DNA of 64,000 bases from contig OY482852.1 of NCBI GenBank assembly GCA_960531495.1, forward strand, positions 27,343,621 to 27,407,620, given 5' to 3'. Positions within the stretch are counted from its first letter, which is position 1; each line of letters begins with the position of its first letter. The position numbers were made by a program, and so were the translations under genes. This DNA comes from Zeus faber (Eukaryota > Chordata > Actinopteri > Zeiformes > Zeidae). The notes beneath the pieces were generated by a model. It ran no database searches and was not told where the DNA came from. It worked only from the letters and a program-made list of their open reading frames with translations. This document shows positions 1 through 15,558 of the stretch, piece after piece.

Positions 1-229
1 AACAAACAGACTCCAAATGCGATTGAAATGAAAAGCAAAGGGTTGAAAACGGAAGCAAAGATTCACTTTCTCACAATTCACAATTGCGTCTTCAGAATAT
101 ACTCAAAATCCAACAATTTGTTTTCTTGTGCAGTACTGTGAAATTAAAAGTCATTTTTGATAAGTGAGAAGAGTCACAAAGAGTGTCTTTGTTTCCAGAC
201 AATGTCCAGATTAAGGTCCGGACCTGATT
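1..229. other. AT-rich flank, nothing recognised
   Basis: No exon, repeat boundary or regulatory site could be supported in this short stretch. It precedes a MITE-like element. Confidence 0.5.
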
Positions 230-806
230 ATCCGGATCCTTTCACACATGTAGCAAAAAAACAGATTGTCGGTGTCAGAGGCGTTTACACCACCTGAAAA
301 TGATGTGTGTGGTTTAGATGAGGGGCAGGGCCTGCGTAGAGCGTGCAGGAGGCAGGACGGGATGCCATGATGCTGCAGAGTTTTACAGCACACCCAAGAT
401 GGCGGACGACTTAGACTTATCAGCAGCTGGGCTTTTTTTGCGTTGATACTCCATGTATTTGGATGTATCCGCAATATAAACGAGAGAGTGGAAAGTAATA
501 ATAAAGAAAGCAGAAATGAGTACACAGCAGCTACACTGCACAAAGGTAAATAACTGGCGCATGATAGAGACGTCATCAATACGCGACATGCCCACTTGCT
601 CGCTCTGAATGATCCGGACGATCACCTGCTCCGTTCACATCTACCACTCATTTGGACATTACCCTGACTTTGTACTAGGGTGCTGGCTGTGTAAAGTCTG
701 GGTAATGTCCAGTTCAAATGATTCTGACATTTGCGTTCACACATACAGCTCCTCCGGGTAATGTCCGCATAATTTCAGGTTTACAGCGCATGTGTGAAAG
801 CAGCTT
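230..806. mobile_element. Putative non-autonomous DNA transposon (MITE-like)
   Basis: The motif CTTTCACACATG near 239-250 recurs as its reverse complement CATGTGTGAAAG near 789-800. Both ends also carry copies of a GGTAATGTCC/GGACATTACC-like motif and TCCGGA. Inverted ends of this kind around about 550 bp without coding capacity are typical of fish MITEs. No transposase fragment is visible, so the superfamily is not assigned. Outer boundaries and target-site duplication are uncertain. Confidence 0.4.
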
Positions 807-3160
807 TAGAAAGTCTAACATTTTGAACGGGCATGCACTAGTGATATAAATAATGATATGATGCTAGCACACTAGTTTCTTTCCTGGTCTGCCTCCGTCC
901 ACCAGCTTCCCACACCTTCATCTTATCCAGGCTTTCTAAATGTCCAATCCAGCCAGCCAGCCTTTGACTGAGAAGTTTCTCAGGTTTACTTTATTGAATT
1001 TTCCATCCGCCAGGCGGAGGTTTTCCTGCAGATTCCCTTGGCCTGTGGCCCATGCGCAGGAGGCCGGGTGAACTCAGCACAGCCTGTCGACCGGGCCTGT
1101 CGTAGGTCATTGGGAACTCTTTAGACAGAACAGTCCAACGGAAGTAAACAAACTGTGTCCTCTATATCACAAATTCACATAAAACTCAAGTCGCAAGTTC
1201 AGGCGTTAACCCCACCTGCTCCTCCTAAAGAAGGAGCTGAAACTCAAGTGTAGGAGATTTTCTAATTGCCAGGAAGTATTGACATTTCACTGCATATATG
1301 TATGACTGTATGTATATGTATGTGACAAATAATCTCTTGAACTTGAACATCTACTCATATCTGGACAGGTTCGGTACAGATATACTGGTCTAGACCAAAG
1401 TTATTTTGTCCACCAGAACGTTCCGATGGATCCTTCTCACAGAGATGTCATGAAAGCGTAAACACAACATCACAACATAAAATTGGCTTTTTCCCATTCA
1501 GGCATCCCAGTACACCAGTAGGGGCAACACGTTGTGTATACTGGTAAACTGTAATACCTGAATGAAACAGTACAGTAATTGATTTCCTCTACAACACCTC
1601 TGTCAAAAGGGTGAACTTGAAGGGAGGATTCATTGACTTCCCTCTTCCACCGATCCACACACAGACCAAAGCTTTGAGAAATCTTGACTTACAAGCGACT
1701 GCTTTGCCCACTCTGCAAAGAGAGAGAGAGAGCACGAGTGAGCGAGCTGGGCAAAATGTATGTAAAGTGTGTTTGAATAAACTCCTATAGGAAGCCACAG
1801 ACTGTGGGGCACTTGGCCAGAATGTCCATTATTTTTTATAGCATGTGTTTTTGACAGTCTGCCCTTGATGGCGCAGCGGGAAGGACTGTTGCATTCTGAC
1901 TTGGACATGGTGTTCTCATAGCTGGTCTCACAGTTCCTAGTTGGGGGTGTAGTGATTTGTGCAGGGGGGTTTGCCAGGATTGTAATGGATTTACTGTACT
2001 TGGACTGGATGTCCTGGACACCATGCTATATAGCATGACTAGTAATATTCTTCTTGTTTGTTTTTCTTCAGTGTCTGCCTCTCATTTTCTATTGATGTTT
2101 TCTGTCCATCTCTCCTGCCCGCCTGCCCTTGTCTTTTGTATATTGCCTGTCTCTTGTTTACGCGCTAGACCAACAACCCAATTCTCTGTCATCTCAAGTC
2201 CTATGAAATGCAAAGGAATGCAGAGGCTAAACACGTTTTTGGCTCAGTGAGTAATTTAGCGAGAGAGAGAGAAAACAGATGTTAACCAAAATGTCTAATA
2301 TCCAATTGATTTACTTAAACATGAAGATCCTTTTTTTCTTCACCTGATGAGTTAATTGTCCTTAAATAACACATTTACGGCACAAGTTTGGCAGACCCAA
2401 TTTACAGTGCCGGTAAATTAGCCTTTTCCCCGCAGATTGAGTTGGAATTGTGATAATTCAACTGAAAACAGTATCCTCTGTCAATCACACAGAGTATTTT
2501 TTTCTTACTATGGAGCTCCGAGTTCTAAGAGGGTACTGTTTACCTGCCAGGAATGCTCTTGGTCTCTTAATGGCCGCAACCCAAGTGAAATCATCAACTT
2601 AATGCTTTTTAAGGCAGACAGCGGCTCTTAGTACTTTTATGTACATTGTGTATGTTGGGGAACTGGGAAAAGTGGTAGTTACAGTTCATGTTTTGATGAC
2701 CTAACCACAGTGCGACCTGTTGATTGAGGATAATTGATAATTGATAATTGTACAGCTATGACAGTGTTGGAGATTTATCACTTAAATTGAGATATAAACT
2801 AGTTATATTGTGTACACACTGTCCCTTCACCTTTGTATAAACAAAAGGATTGGTTAATATGAAACGTATGTGTGGAGTTCGTTTCAGAAAATCTTGGCAT
2901 AATACCGTTTCCTGTGAGAAACGTATAACTCCGACAACTACATTCATTGATGGATATTTAATTTAGCTAATGAATAGGGCATAGTCCCAAAATTTCAGAG
3001 TAAACCATCAAATAAATGTATGCGTTCCACCCCATCTAGAAAACCTTTGCTCATGGTGGTCTAGCGTTGGCACCATCTACCGGTGTCATCTGGAAGCCTG
3101 TGACTAGGAAATCCGTTTGTTGCTCGGTTATTGCTCACATTGCTGCTGGGGTCGAATGGC
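807..3160. other. Intergenic or upstream-intron DNA without recognised gene
   Basis: No frame resembles a known protein. A short dispersed repeat lies at 1280-1347 (listed separately). The remainder is AT-rich unique-looking sequence. The proline-rich N-terminal exons expected upstream of the grb10 RA exon were looked for by eye and not found here. Confidence 0.5.
1280..1347 (+). repeat. Short dispersed repeat (retroposon-tail-like), copy 1
   Basis: The segment runs from GACATTTCACTGCATATATG to TGACAAATAATCTCTTGAAC and ends in a TTGAACTTGAA tail. The same sequence occurs inverted inside the Tc1 copy at 44137-44205 and again near 46825-46897. The A/T-rich body with a TTGAA-type tail looks like the 3' end of a fish LINE or SINE, but the parent family is not identified. 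Confidence 0.5.
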
Positions 3161-3169
3161 ATTTGTTTT

Positions 3170-4006
3170 TAGAGAGGGACCGATCGATTGGCCGTCGACT
3201 GATCAGTGTCAGATATATCAGATTTTGTGCTGGTCGAATTTACACGCATATGCAATGCACGATGGTTCATGTCACGCTACGGCTGGGCAGTATACCGACT
3301 TTTTACGGTATATACCTGTAGATATATATTTTCAAACAAGATATATTATGAGGCAATACCATATCGATATAATTTGATGTTGCGTTAAAATACACAACCC
3401 GTTTCTTCCGTAAAGCCTTGCTAGGAGATCTCTCTTCTCTCACACTCTCCGAGCGACCCTGCTCGCGCGCAGATGGAGAGTGGGGGCAGAGGGAGAGTCC
3501 GCTTGTAATACGCAACTTTAAGCCACTTGAAAAATTCCTGTGTTGCTGTTTTTTGGGCTTGTTTTTAAAAAAAAAAAAAAAAAAGGTTGGTTGTTGCCGT
3601 GGACCGGTGCTGGGCATTTGGCACCGGGCCATTAGAAGGTGGGCAGGAATCTTTTTAGAAGGGATCTCAGCACTGATTGCAGCTGAGCGGAGCAGGATTT
3701 TATTTATACAAAAATCCTGTCCAGTATCTGGAGCACTTTTTTCTCTTGATATTTGTTTGAGTGAGAGTGAGTGAAGGTCCTGTAACCTGGTGCAGTTTTG
3801 GAGAAGATCTAAGTTATTTAATAGTCAATGTTTTATTATAAACATACAATCGAATTTTCCCTTAAAAAAGTTACAAAAATGTTTGTGTATGCTCTCAACT
3901 ATAGTTCTTAGAAAGAATCGGAATCTGCCAAAATCTGAATTGGCAGGTCAGACTTTTAAAAAATCTGAAATCGGCCAAGAAAATTGCAATCGGTGCGTCT
4001 CTATTT
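3170..4006. mobile_element. Putative non-autonomous hAT-like element
   Basis: The left end reads AGAGAGGGACCGATCGATTGG. The right end reads CAATCGGTGCGTCTCTA, roughly its reverse complement. The interior near the right end contains the 'aatcggaatctgccaaaatc' style repeats common in fish hAT-derived elements. The flanking 8-mers are only partly alike, so the target duplication is weak. A homopolymer A tract lies near 3568-3585. No transposase reading frame is left. Confidence 0.4.
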
Positions 4007-5261
<1,255 letters not shown>

Positions 5262-5393
5262 AGCACACGTTTCCAGTCTTTTGCATTTTCATGTACTAGA
5301 GTGTATATGTGTATAATTGCAAAGTATAAGTGCAGGCTTCCTTGCACCTATACTTCGTTTGTTAGAAGCCTCGATCTTGTGGCCGCGCATGAG

Positions 5394-5826
5394 TGTCCCA
5401 ACTAGGTTATTTCTCAGGTAATTTCAACTCTTTCTTAGAGTTCTCCCCCTCCCAATTGGCCTCCCCCCCAATGTGCACTGTGACATCATAGCATTGTGAC
5501 ATGTCTGTCTATGTCTGTCCATGCCTGTCTATACAGTGTATACCAGTCCCATTCACTTACCTGCGCGGTGCCAGGTTGTCGAGTACCTTCCGCCCAGCTT
5601 TCCAGTGTCTTATTCTGTATCCTCGCCTGCCTGGTTCTGACCGTGTTTCCGCCTTCTGAATTTACCCTTCACCTGCCCCTTTCGCCTGACGGACTGATTT
5701 CCTGGTTTGACCTCCTTGCCTGTCTTTTTCCCTGTCTTCTGCCTAAAGTCCATCAAAGAACGGTTTCGTGTACTTGATTGTGTCTGTGGTCTTGTTGTTG
5801 GGTTCAAGTCTGTCTCAGCCATTACA
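5394..5826 (+). repeat. 5' LTR of the gypsy element
   Basis: It begins TGTCCCAACTAGG and ends near CAGCCATTACA. It aligns along its length with 8653-9093, sharing for example GTGCCAG-TTGTCGAGTA and the TTTGACCTCCTTGCCTGTC block. The polyadenylation-like AAAGTCCATCAAAGAA region corresponds to CCCCATTAAAGAA in the 3' LTR. Confidence 0.88.
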
Positions 5827-5829
5827 GTA

Positions 5830-6765
5830 CAATCTGGCCAGTATAGACCTAGCCGGCTCGGACTCTCTCAAGCAGCAGCTGATGGCTCAAGCAGACGCCG
5901 CCATTCACCACCAAGAACAGGCACTCTCTGCCTTTACAGCCTACAGATGTCCACTCTGGAGTCTGGAGTCAGTCTGAACATCTACAATGACTTTTTCTGC
6001 TATGCCTGCTACTTCCTTTGCCGCTCCCCCTGCCATTCCAGCCAGCCTGGCGCCTCCTTCAGCTCCGGGTTCCGAGCCACAATTGCCACCCCCGGAATGT
6101 TATTTGGGGTCTCTGGGAACTTACCTGTCCTTCCTGGTCCAGTGTCCCCTCATGTTCAAGCTTCAGCCCTCTTCTTTCCTCACCGGACATTAACGTGTGG
6201 CGTATATTATATCACTCCTCTCCGGCCAAGTGATGGAATGGGGAATGGCTGAGTGGGAGAATAAATCCCCTTCCCACGGCATGGCAATTTTTCTCCACAG
6301 TGCTCCGCAAGGTTTTTGACCACACCACTCCCGGTAGAAAGGTGCCTCGGATCTTTTCAGTCTCACCCAGGAGGGTGCACGTTTTCACAGTACTCCATTA
6401 AATTCCGTACTGCCACAGCAGAGATTAAGTGGAACACTCCCTCGTTGTTGGATCCTCTCCATCATTGATTGTCTGCTGGCATTAAGGACGAGTTGGTGGC
6501 ACAGGAACTCATGGCGGACCTTGATAATTTTGTTGCTTTTGCCGTTTGCATAGACGGCCGTCTTGAAACAGTAGGTGGCTCACTTCTCTTGGCCCCGGGA
6601 GCCATCTTGCTGCTACGCCCAGTCTCCACCATCTTGTCCGCTCCCAGCGCCCCTACTGGCACCCTGGAGCCCATACAGCTAAGCTGGTCTCTGCTGTCCG
6701 CTGCAGAACAACAGCGCCGCTTGCAGGAAAATTATTGTATTTTATTGGATTGACAGCAGCCATTT
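5830..6765 (+). pseudogene. gypsy gag remnant
   Basis: Translation after the 5' LTR gives a Gln/Ala-rich N-terminal segment (DLAGSDSLKQQL, HHQEQALSAF), then a proline-rich stretch with LPPPECYLGS. Near 6300 comes LRKVFDHTTPGRK and near 6480 comes IKDELVAQELMADLDNF. These blocks follow the order of capsid segments in fish gypsy gag proteins. The blocks sit in different frames separated by stops, so no intact protein is possible. Confidence 0.8.
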
Positions 6766-6767
6766 TG

Positions 6768-7170
6768 TCTCCATCTGCCCCGGCTCACCAGAGGGCACTA
6801 GTGAGCCGGACTGTGAACCCTAATATACCCTCTAGGCCTCTTCTCCACGCTGAGCTGTTCTGCTCAGGACAAGGACTCCGGGTGTCGGTCCTCATCGACA
6901 CTGGTGTGGACTCCAACCTGATGGACATTCAGCTCGCCGACCAGCTAGGTCTCCACAAGGTCTCTCTGGAGAAGCCCAGAGCCACTGCCCTTGATAGTTG
7001 ACCTCTGTGCACGGTGGTCCACCATATGTCTCCTCTTCACTTGGGAATATCAGGCAATCATTTTGAGACCATTTCTTTTCACATGATTAATGCTCCTCAG
7101 CAGCCAGTTATTTTTGGATACCAAAGGCTTCAGAGACACAACTCTCATATACACTGGAAACAGGGATCAT
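6768..7170 (+). pseudogene. gypsy aspartic protease remnant
   Basis: The segment reads HAELFCSGQGLRVSVLIDTG followed by VDSNLMDIQLADQLGL, with the retropepsin active-site Asp-Thr-Gly at 6897-6905. Downstream it continues with LGISGNHFETISFHMI, the usual protease C-terminal neighbourhood in this family. A stop at about 6999-7001 and a frame change separate the two blocks. Confidence 0.82.
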
Positions 7171-8040
7171 CTTCCAGTGTAGTAACAATTGTCATGCTGT
7201 CTGCCTGCTTGCCCACATCTCACCCATCTGACCCCCCTGAGTTAAAGGAGCAGCCAGTAGATTAATCTGCTAGTGTGGGGCCTGCTAGCAGCCAGCCCGC
7301 TAGCTTTAGGCCTGCTAGCCGCCAGCGGGTTTCGCGGCCTGAACCCCGTACTGCTTGACTCCCGCCTGCACGTCCGTCAGTTAAATTTGGGTTTGTGAGC
7401 CTGGACTCTGGTCCTGACCTTAGCCTAGCCCCCAGTGCTAGGCCGCTACTCACCTGTCCTGTTCCTGTCCCTGAAGACCCCCAGCTGTCCCCTTTCTGGG
7501 GGCCGTGCCTTGCCATTTTCCCCAGGTGCCCTCAGAAAAGATCCTTGAGGAGAAACCGTGGTCTCAACTCTAGTCTCATGGAACGCCATCGCAGCCTACT
7601 CCTGTTCCAGGGTTGTCGGCTGCCCCTGCTGAGGTTCCGCCCGTTCCTGTTCCACAGCAGTCAGCCGCCCCTGCTGAACCTCAGACTGCTCTTGTTCCAG
7701 AGCCCATGGCTGCCTTTGCCGAGGCTGTCTGTTCCTGGTCCCGAGCCATTGAGCCATCCAGCCTATGCCTGTCTGTTTGTCCAGTGTCCTAACAGCATCA
7801 GGTTTGTCTCCAGCCCCTGAGTTCCCTGATCTTTCTGGAGTTCCCTACGATTATCTAGACCTGGACGAGGTGTTCAACAACTCTCAGGCCACGGTGCTGC
7901 CTCCTCACCACCCCTATGACTGCGCTATCGACCCTCTTCCAGGCTCTTCTCGCTGTCGGCTCCAAGGCCATGGAGAGTTATATCAACAACTCGTTGGCAG
8001 TAGGGATTATCCACCCATCCTTGTCTCCAGCCTTTGCCTG
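7171..8040 (+). pseudogene. gypsy pol linker and start of reverse transcriptase
   Basis: This stretch includes a Pro/Leu-rich expanded linker. It is followed at about 7815-7975 by DLSGVPYDYLDLDEVFNNS and PHHPYDCAIDPLPGSS, the conserved lead-in to gypsy RT. The RT itself survives only as a short [24 protein letters not shown] stretch before the deletion junction. Confidence 0.75.
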
Positions 8041-8640
8041 TGCCTTGTCTTCCTTGGTCCCACATCTCCCTGGACTTTGTTAACAGACTTCCTCCCTCTG
8101 ACGGTAACATGGTTTATCCATACTGTTGTTGACCGTTTTTCCAAGACTACCCATTTGATTCCCTTGCCGAAGCCACCTTCTACCAAGGAAACTGCGGAGA
8201 GTATCCATCATGTGTTGCACCTGCATGGCCTCCCCAGTGACGTTATCTCTGATAGGGGGCTGCAGTTCACATCTTGTTTCTGGTCGGAGTTTTGCAGCCT
8301 CCTGGAAGCCTCTGTCCTCTGGTTTTCAGCCCCAGGAAGAACCAGGAGATGGACTCTCACAATCCATCCCCCTGGTCTAAGCACTGGTTGAGTACGCGCA
8401 TAATACACTTCCCAACTCTGCCACTGGTTCCTCCCCGTTTGTGGGGCTACTAAACTCAGCTCTTCCCCAAGAAGGAGGCCTGTGTTCCATCAGTCCAGGC
8501 TTTCATCCGCCAGTGTCAGCACACCAAGATGCAAGCGTGCTCTTGAGTCCCCGCCCATAGCATCCTGGACCTGTCCCTTATCGGGGATTTTCACCAGGAC
8601 CACCCGGACCAGCCTGATGGGACGTCAGGGGCGGTCCCTG
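8041..8640 (+). pseudogene. gypsy integrase remnant
   Basis: The frame includes [19 protein letters not shown] near 8124 and LHGLPSDVISDRGLQFTS near 8220. These hold the integrase core Asp residues. It continues into degraded EYAHNTLP and VPSVQAFIRQCQHTK blocks. The glutamate of the catalytic triad is in a damaged stretch, and the C-terminal chromodomain region is lost or unreadable. Confidence 0.82.
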
Positions 8641-8652
8641 GAGGGGGGGTTC

Positions 8653-9093
8653 TGTCACAACTTAGGTTGCCACATGTTATTCTCTTACTTATCCGGTCAT
8701 TTCAGATTTGGTCCCTCCTGGAATTCTGCCCCTCCCAATCAGCCTCCCTCCAATCAACACTGTGACATAGCATTGTGACAATATTTCTGTCTATACCTAT
8801 CTATATACTGTATACCGGTCTTGCTCACTCATGCGGTGCCAGATTGTCGAGTACTTTCCACCCAGCATTCCAGTATCTTATTCTGTAGCCTTGCCTGCCT
8901 GGTTCTGACCGTGTTCTCGCCTTTTGGATTCTGAATTATTTTGGATTGTTAGCCCTACGGACTCATTTCCTGGTTTGACCTCCTTGCCTGTCTTTTTCCC
9001 TGTCTTCTGCCTGAGCCCCATTAAAGAACTGTTACGTCTACTTAATTGTGTCTGTGGTCATGCTGTTGGGCTCAAGCCTGTCTCAGCCATTAC
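8653..9093 (+). repeat. 3' LTR of the gypsy element
   Basis: It begins TGTCACAACTTAGG directly after the G-rich tract and ends near CAGCCATTAC, matching the 5' LTR. It abuts a short TG run at the right junction. Confidence 0.88.
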
Positions 9094-9237
9094 TGTGTGT
9101 GTGTTTTACATGTGTTCCCTGTGCCTCGTTCCAGCACTGATATGTTGTGCAGGTCAAGCTGTGCGGAGATCAAAGGTAAATCTGCCTGTTCACTCACAGC
9201 AGCCAACCAGCCTGTTCTTTAATGGGCCTTAATGTGA

Positions 9238-9305
9238 CATGCAATGCATAGACAGATTCTCTCACATGCAATGCATAGACAGATTCTCTCTCTCACACAC
9301 ACACA

Positions 9306-9360
<55 letters not shown>
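9238..9360. repeat. 26-27 bp tandem duplication plus (CA)n
   Basis: The unit CATGCAATGCATAGACAGAT followed by TCTCT occurs twice head-to-tail at 9238-9290. It runs straight into a (CA)n array interrupted by one GA. The arrangement looks like a local slippage duplication. Confidence 0.85.
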
Positions 9361-9363
<3 letters not shown>

Positions 9364-9876
9364 TCAAGTGCACAGTTCTTGTAAGTTTACACAAGAGTAT
9401 GATTTGTGCTGTTTATGCCGTTCAGCCTGTGATTATTTGAATCTGATGTGGATGGAGATGAATCAGAAGTCACGTGGGACTGTGTATGCCATGCAACGCC
9501 TTTTAATATTTTGCCACCAAGTATAACATCACACACACACCTGCATGTTACCTGATGCTTCATGTGGATTAATTGAACGCAGCACACAAGCTTTACTGTA
9601 AGCTTGTTTACATGCCTTCTATCCCTCCATCACACACATGCACACAACAACTGACTTGATCAACACGAATGCACACTTGAGTGTCGCTAAGTGACAGGAT
9701 TTGCGGCTTTCAGCACCGTGAAATATATACACAAATTGTTTGGCCTCTATTGAGTGAACACAGCCTGGAGGAGAGCCAGGCAGGTTGTGGTGGAGTCTGG
9801 AACATCTCATGTGTTGGGGCCATATTTATCCCGCTCAACTAAATGGAAACATGCCTAGACCTGCTACTGAGAGGCA

Positions 9877-9877
<1 letters not shown>
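9361..9877. other. No gene recognised
   Basis: Unique-looking sequence between two CA arrays. No exon or repeat boundary is supported. Confidence 0.5.

Positions 9878-9964
<87 letters not shown>
9878..9964. repeat. (CA)n microsatellite
   Basis: A CA array with a single CCC interruption, ending in CATATATA. Confidence 0.95.
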
Positions 9965-9970
<6 letters not shown>

Positions 9971-10159
9971 GTCACACGTAGATACGAATGAAGGGACCGG
10001 CAGACCTTGAGCGGTAATCCACTCACAACACAGCAGGCTCAAATTCTATTCTATTACGAAAGAAGACAGAAGCTTGATAGAGGACAAAATATGCCTTGAC
10101 TTTTACGTTGTGAAGTGCCAATCGCACTAGCTTCAACGACAGCAATATTAGAGCCAAGT

Positions 10160-10340
10160 TCAATTATTATTATTAATAATAATAATAATAATAATAATAA
10201 CTGGGATTTATATAGCGCCTTTCACAAACCCAAGGACACTTGGGTTTGTGAAACAAACAAGACAGGGTAGATAACAAAACAAGATAGGGTAAATAAACAA
10301 AACAAGACGGTAAATAAACAAAACAAGACAGGGTAGATAG
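10160..10340. repeat. (AAT)n, perfect hairpin and 21-bp minisatellite
   Basis: An ATT/AAT array at about 10165-10199 is followed by ATTTATATAGCGCCTTTCAC, a common vertebrate retroposon-tail sequence. A perfect 13-bp inverted repeat (TTTCACAAACCCA at 10220-10232 and TGGGTTTGTGAAA at 10241-10253, loop 8) comes next. About four units of AAACAAACAAGACAGGGTAG-like sequence (21-22 bp each) occupy 10251-10339. Confidence 0.85.
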
Positions 10341-11979
10341 TTAATTTCAATAGTCGTTGGATTTGCTTCTAGTAGCAAAGTAAAAATGCCAGGATTGCGA
10401 ACTTCAACAGGCAAAATTGCTGCGTTGACCAATTATTGGTGGGAGGAAAATTTTGGAGGGCTCTCACATATTAACATGAATATCCAGTTGACCTCTGGAC
10501 CTCTCGTGTGTGTGACAATATAAACATAACGCACGTTTTACGCGATCGACTCTTTTGGCTGAGCAGTACTTAAACTTTAGATCAGCTGAAGCAGGCTTTT
10601 ATGCTGAGCGCAGGACCTTCCGCATGTATTTCCTCTGCCAACGCACATATGTACCGCATTTATCATGGTGTGTGCGTGCACGCGTTTGTGAGACGTGTGT
10701 GCATGCATGTGTGTGTGTCTGCTTTACAAAGAGTGCAATGTGTTGCTGCCTGCAGGCAATTCATCTGGCCAGAGCCGTTGAACTCATTTAGGTCATGAAG
10801 ACTGTATCTCTCGCTTTCTTTGGTCCTCTCTCTCTTTCTCTGTATCGCTCGCATTTCTTCTGTCCCTGCCTACCCATCCCTGTTCTTACCCAGTCTTTGA
10901 CTGTCCCTGTGCTCTCACCCTCTCCCTCTCTGTGGAAAGTAGGACAGCTCAGATTTCTTATGCTGCGGCACCCTGAGAAAAGGGAAGAATAAGAAAGCAA
11001 GGAAAGAGGGAGAAATGGAGGGAGGAATGGGAGAAAATAGGTGAAAGCAATAGTAATAGTAAAAGCAAAAGTACAAACCACTAAATTTGTGAGTATCTTA
11101 TATGGTGGTTAGTTGTCTACATTGTATGCCTTTGATGTAAAAAGCATTTTTGTTTCCTGCTTTTGTAATTTCTCTTTGTTTTCCCCCGATAGGGTCATTC
11201 TTTGAAATTGCCCATGATTTACACACCCTGCCTTATATGATTTATTTTTATTTGATTTATTTTTATTTGCTTCACTCCGTTAAGGCTTATTCAGATAAGA
11301 CATTAGGGAAATTTGCCCATCACAAATTTCAAAAACAGTTTGGAGTTCACAAAAAAATGAAACACTTAATAAAATACGGGAATATAAACCGACCTTCACC
11401 ACTCCAGTCTCCATAAAAATCACCGTTCGTTCTGCTCCATTGTGCTCGCCAAAATCTTACCAACGGCGTCACCCTTTGTCCACCCAATCACAGTTCCCCC
11501 CCAAACCACCCCCCTCCTCCCACTGTAACCGCACAATGGTCCCAAAAATCATTCGCCTGAAAGGACATTTGCTGCCCAGGATATGCTGGCATTTGGCCCT
11601 GGTGTGCAATTAAGCTTTTGCTCCTGTTGGGGAAACATTTAGCCCCATGTGGGGCATTTCTCAGTAGGTCGCCACCGTAGTCAGATGGAGAGACCATTGT
11701 GGCTTAACCCCTCCCACCCGACCTCTTTCATCGCCGCCATCAGTTGTGTGACTTAAACACTGCCGCGTGATTAAAGCGACGAGGCAGATTCAGTTCTGTG
11801 TAGAGTGGCCAAGTCCTCAGGCTGAGACCTTGTCGGAAAATTCCCAGATGAGACGGAGCGTTGTGCGGATAGATAGCAGACGCCACTAAGGTGATGAAAT
11901 GAGCGAGATACCATCACCGATAGTCTTATCGTATCAGAGCCGTGACAAAATGTATGGCCCTATGAATTAAAGTTATAAC
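10341..11979. other. No gene recognised
   Basis: A CT-rich stretch at about 10805-10935 and short TG/CA runs near 10670-10715 are present. Open frames are low-complexity. Nothing matches a known exon. Confidence 0.5.
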
Positions 11980-11981
11980 TA

Positions 11982-13224
11982 CACCGATTAGCCACAACAT
12001 TAAAACCATCTGTCTAATATTGTGTAGGACCCCTTGGTTCTGCCAAAACAGCTCTGACCTGTCGAGGCATGGACTCCACAAGACCTCTGAAGGTGTCCTG
12101 TGGTATCTGGCACAAAGACGTGAGCAGCAGATCCTTTAAGTCGTGTAAGTTGTGAGGTGGGGCCTCCATGGATCGGGCTTGTTGTTCCAGCTCATCCCAC
12201 AGATGCTCGATCAGATTTGAGATCTGGGGAATTTGGAGGCCAAGTCAACACCTTGAACTCTTTGTCATGTTCTTGAAACCGCATTATCCTGCTTAAAGAG
12301 GCCTCTGCCATCAGGGAATACTGTTGCCATGAAGGGGGGTGTACTTGGTCTGCAACAATGTTTATGTAGGTGCTACATGTCAAAGTAACATCCACATGAT
12401 GCCAGGACCCAAGGTTTCCCAGCAGAACATTGCCCAGAGCATCACACTGCCTCCGCCGGCTTGTCTTCTTCCCATAGTGCATCCTGGTGCCATCTCTTCC
12501 CCAGGTAAACGACGCACACGCACCCAACCATCCACATGATTTAAAAGAAAACATGATTTATCAGACCAGGCATCGTTCTTCCATTGCTCCATGGTTCAAT
12601 TCTGACGCTCACGTGCCCATTGTAGCCGCTTTTGGCTGTGGACAGGGGTCAGCATGGGCACTCTGACCGTCTGCGTCTACGCAGCGCCATACACAGCAAG
12701 CTGTGATGCACTGTGTGTTCTGACACCTTTCTATCATAGCAGCATTAACTCTTTCAGCAATTTGTGCTACAGTAGCTCTTCTGTGGGATCGGAGTAGATG
12801 GGCTGGGCTTAGCTCTTCACGCGCATCAAAGAGCCTTGGGCGCCCATGACCCTGTCACCGGTTTAGCGGTTGTCCTTCCTTGGAACACTTTTGGTCGGTA
12901 CTATCCACTGCATACCGGGAACACCCCACAAGACCTGCCATTTATTGTTGGAAAGGTGCTATTAATAAATTTTTACTAACTTACTTACTTACTTACTATT
13001 TTGGAGATGCTGTGACCCGTCTAGCCATCACAATTTGGCCCTTTTCAAAGTCGCTCAGGTCCTTACGCTTCTCCATTTTTCTTGCTTCCAACACATCAAC
13101 TTCAAGAACTGACTGTTCACATGCTGCCAAATATATCCCACCCCTTGAGAGGTGCCATTGTAACAAGATGATCAATGTTATTCACTTCACCCGTCAGTGG
13201 TTTTAATGTTGTGGCTGATCAGTG
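11982..13224 (-). mobile_element. Tc1-like DNA transposon, decayed
   Basis: The ends are inverted repeats: CACCGATTAGCCACAACATT at the left and AATGTTGTGGCTGATCAGTG at the right. TA dinucleotides flank both ends (11980-11981 and 13225-13226), as for Tc1/mariner insertion. The transposase runs on the - strand. A small insertion with ACTT repeats (about 12940-13000) interrupts the N-terminal part. The copy is about 1.24 kb. Confidence 0.92.
12000..13090 (-). pseudogene. Tc1-like transposase pseudogene
   Basis: Minus-strand translation shows the lead-in to the first catalytic Asp (AWSDKSCFLLNHVDG, about 12540-12575). GGGSVMLWAMFCWETLG follows near 12430, and the C-terminal EFKVLTWPPNSPDL near 12220. 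The N-terminal helix-turn-helix region can be traced near 13000-13085 (KRKDLSDFEKG-like). The second catalytic Asp block is missing and the NPIEHLWD-type glutamate block is replaced by unrelated residues, so the enzyme is dead. Confidence 0.85.
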
Positions 13225-13226
13225 TA

Positions 13227-15558
<2,332 letters not shown>

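Larger units (their letters stand above)
5394..9093 (+). mobile_element. Degenerate, internally deleted Ty3/gypsy LTR retrotransposon
   Basis: Two directly repeated LTRs of about 430-440 bp (5394-5826 and 8653-9093) bracket gag, protease and integrase remnants in canonical order. The reverse transcriptase/RNase H block is almost entirely missing: the RT start at about 7970-8035 runs directly into sequence just before the integrase core. All frames carry stops and shifts, so the copy is dead. A G-rich polypurine tract (GGAGGGGGGG) lies just before the 3' LTR. The LTRs differ by several indels and many substitutions, so the insertion is not recent. No clear target-site duplication is visible. 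Confidence 0.9.

Noticed and set aside
211..579. Minus-strand 122-codon open frame
   Set aside because: It lies within a MITE-like element, with no domain and no codon or splice support.
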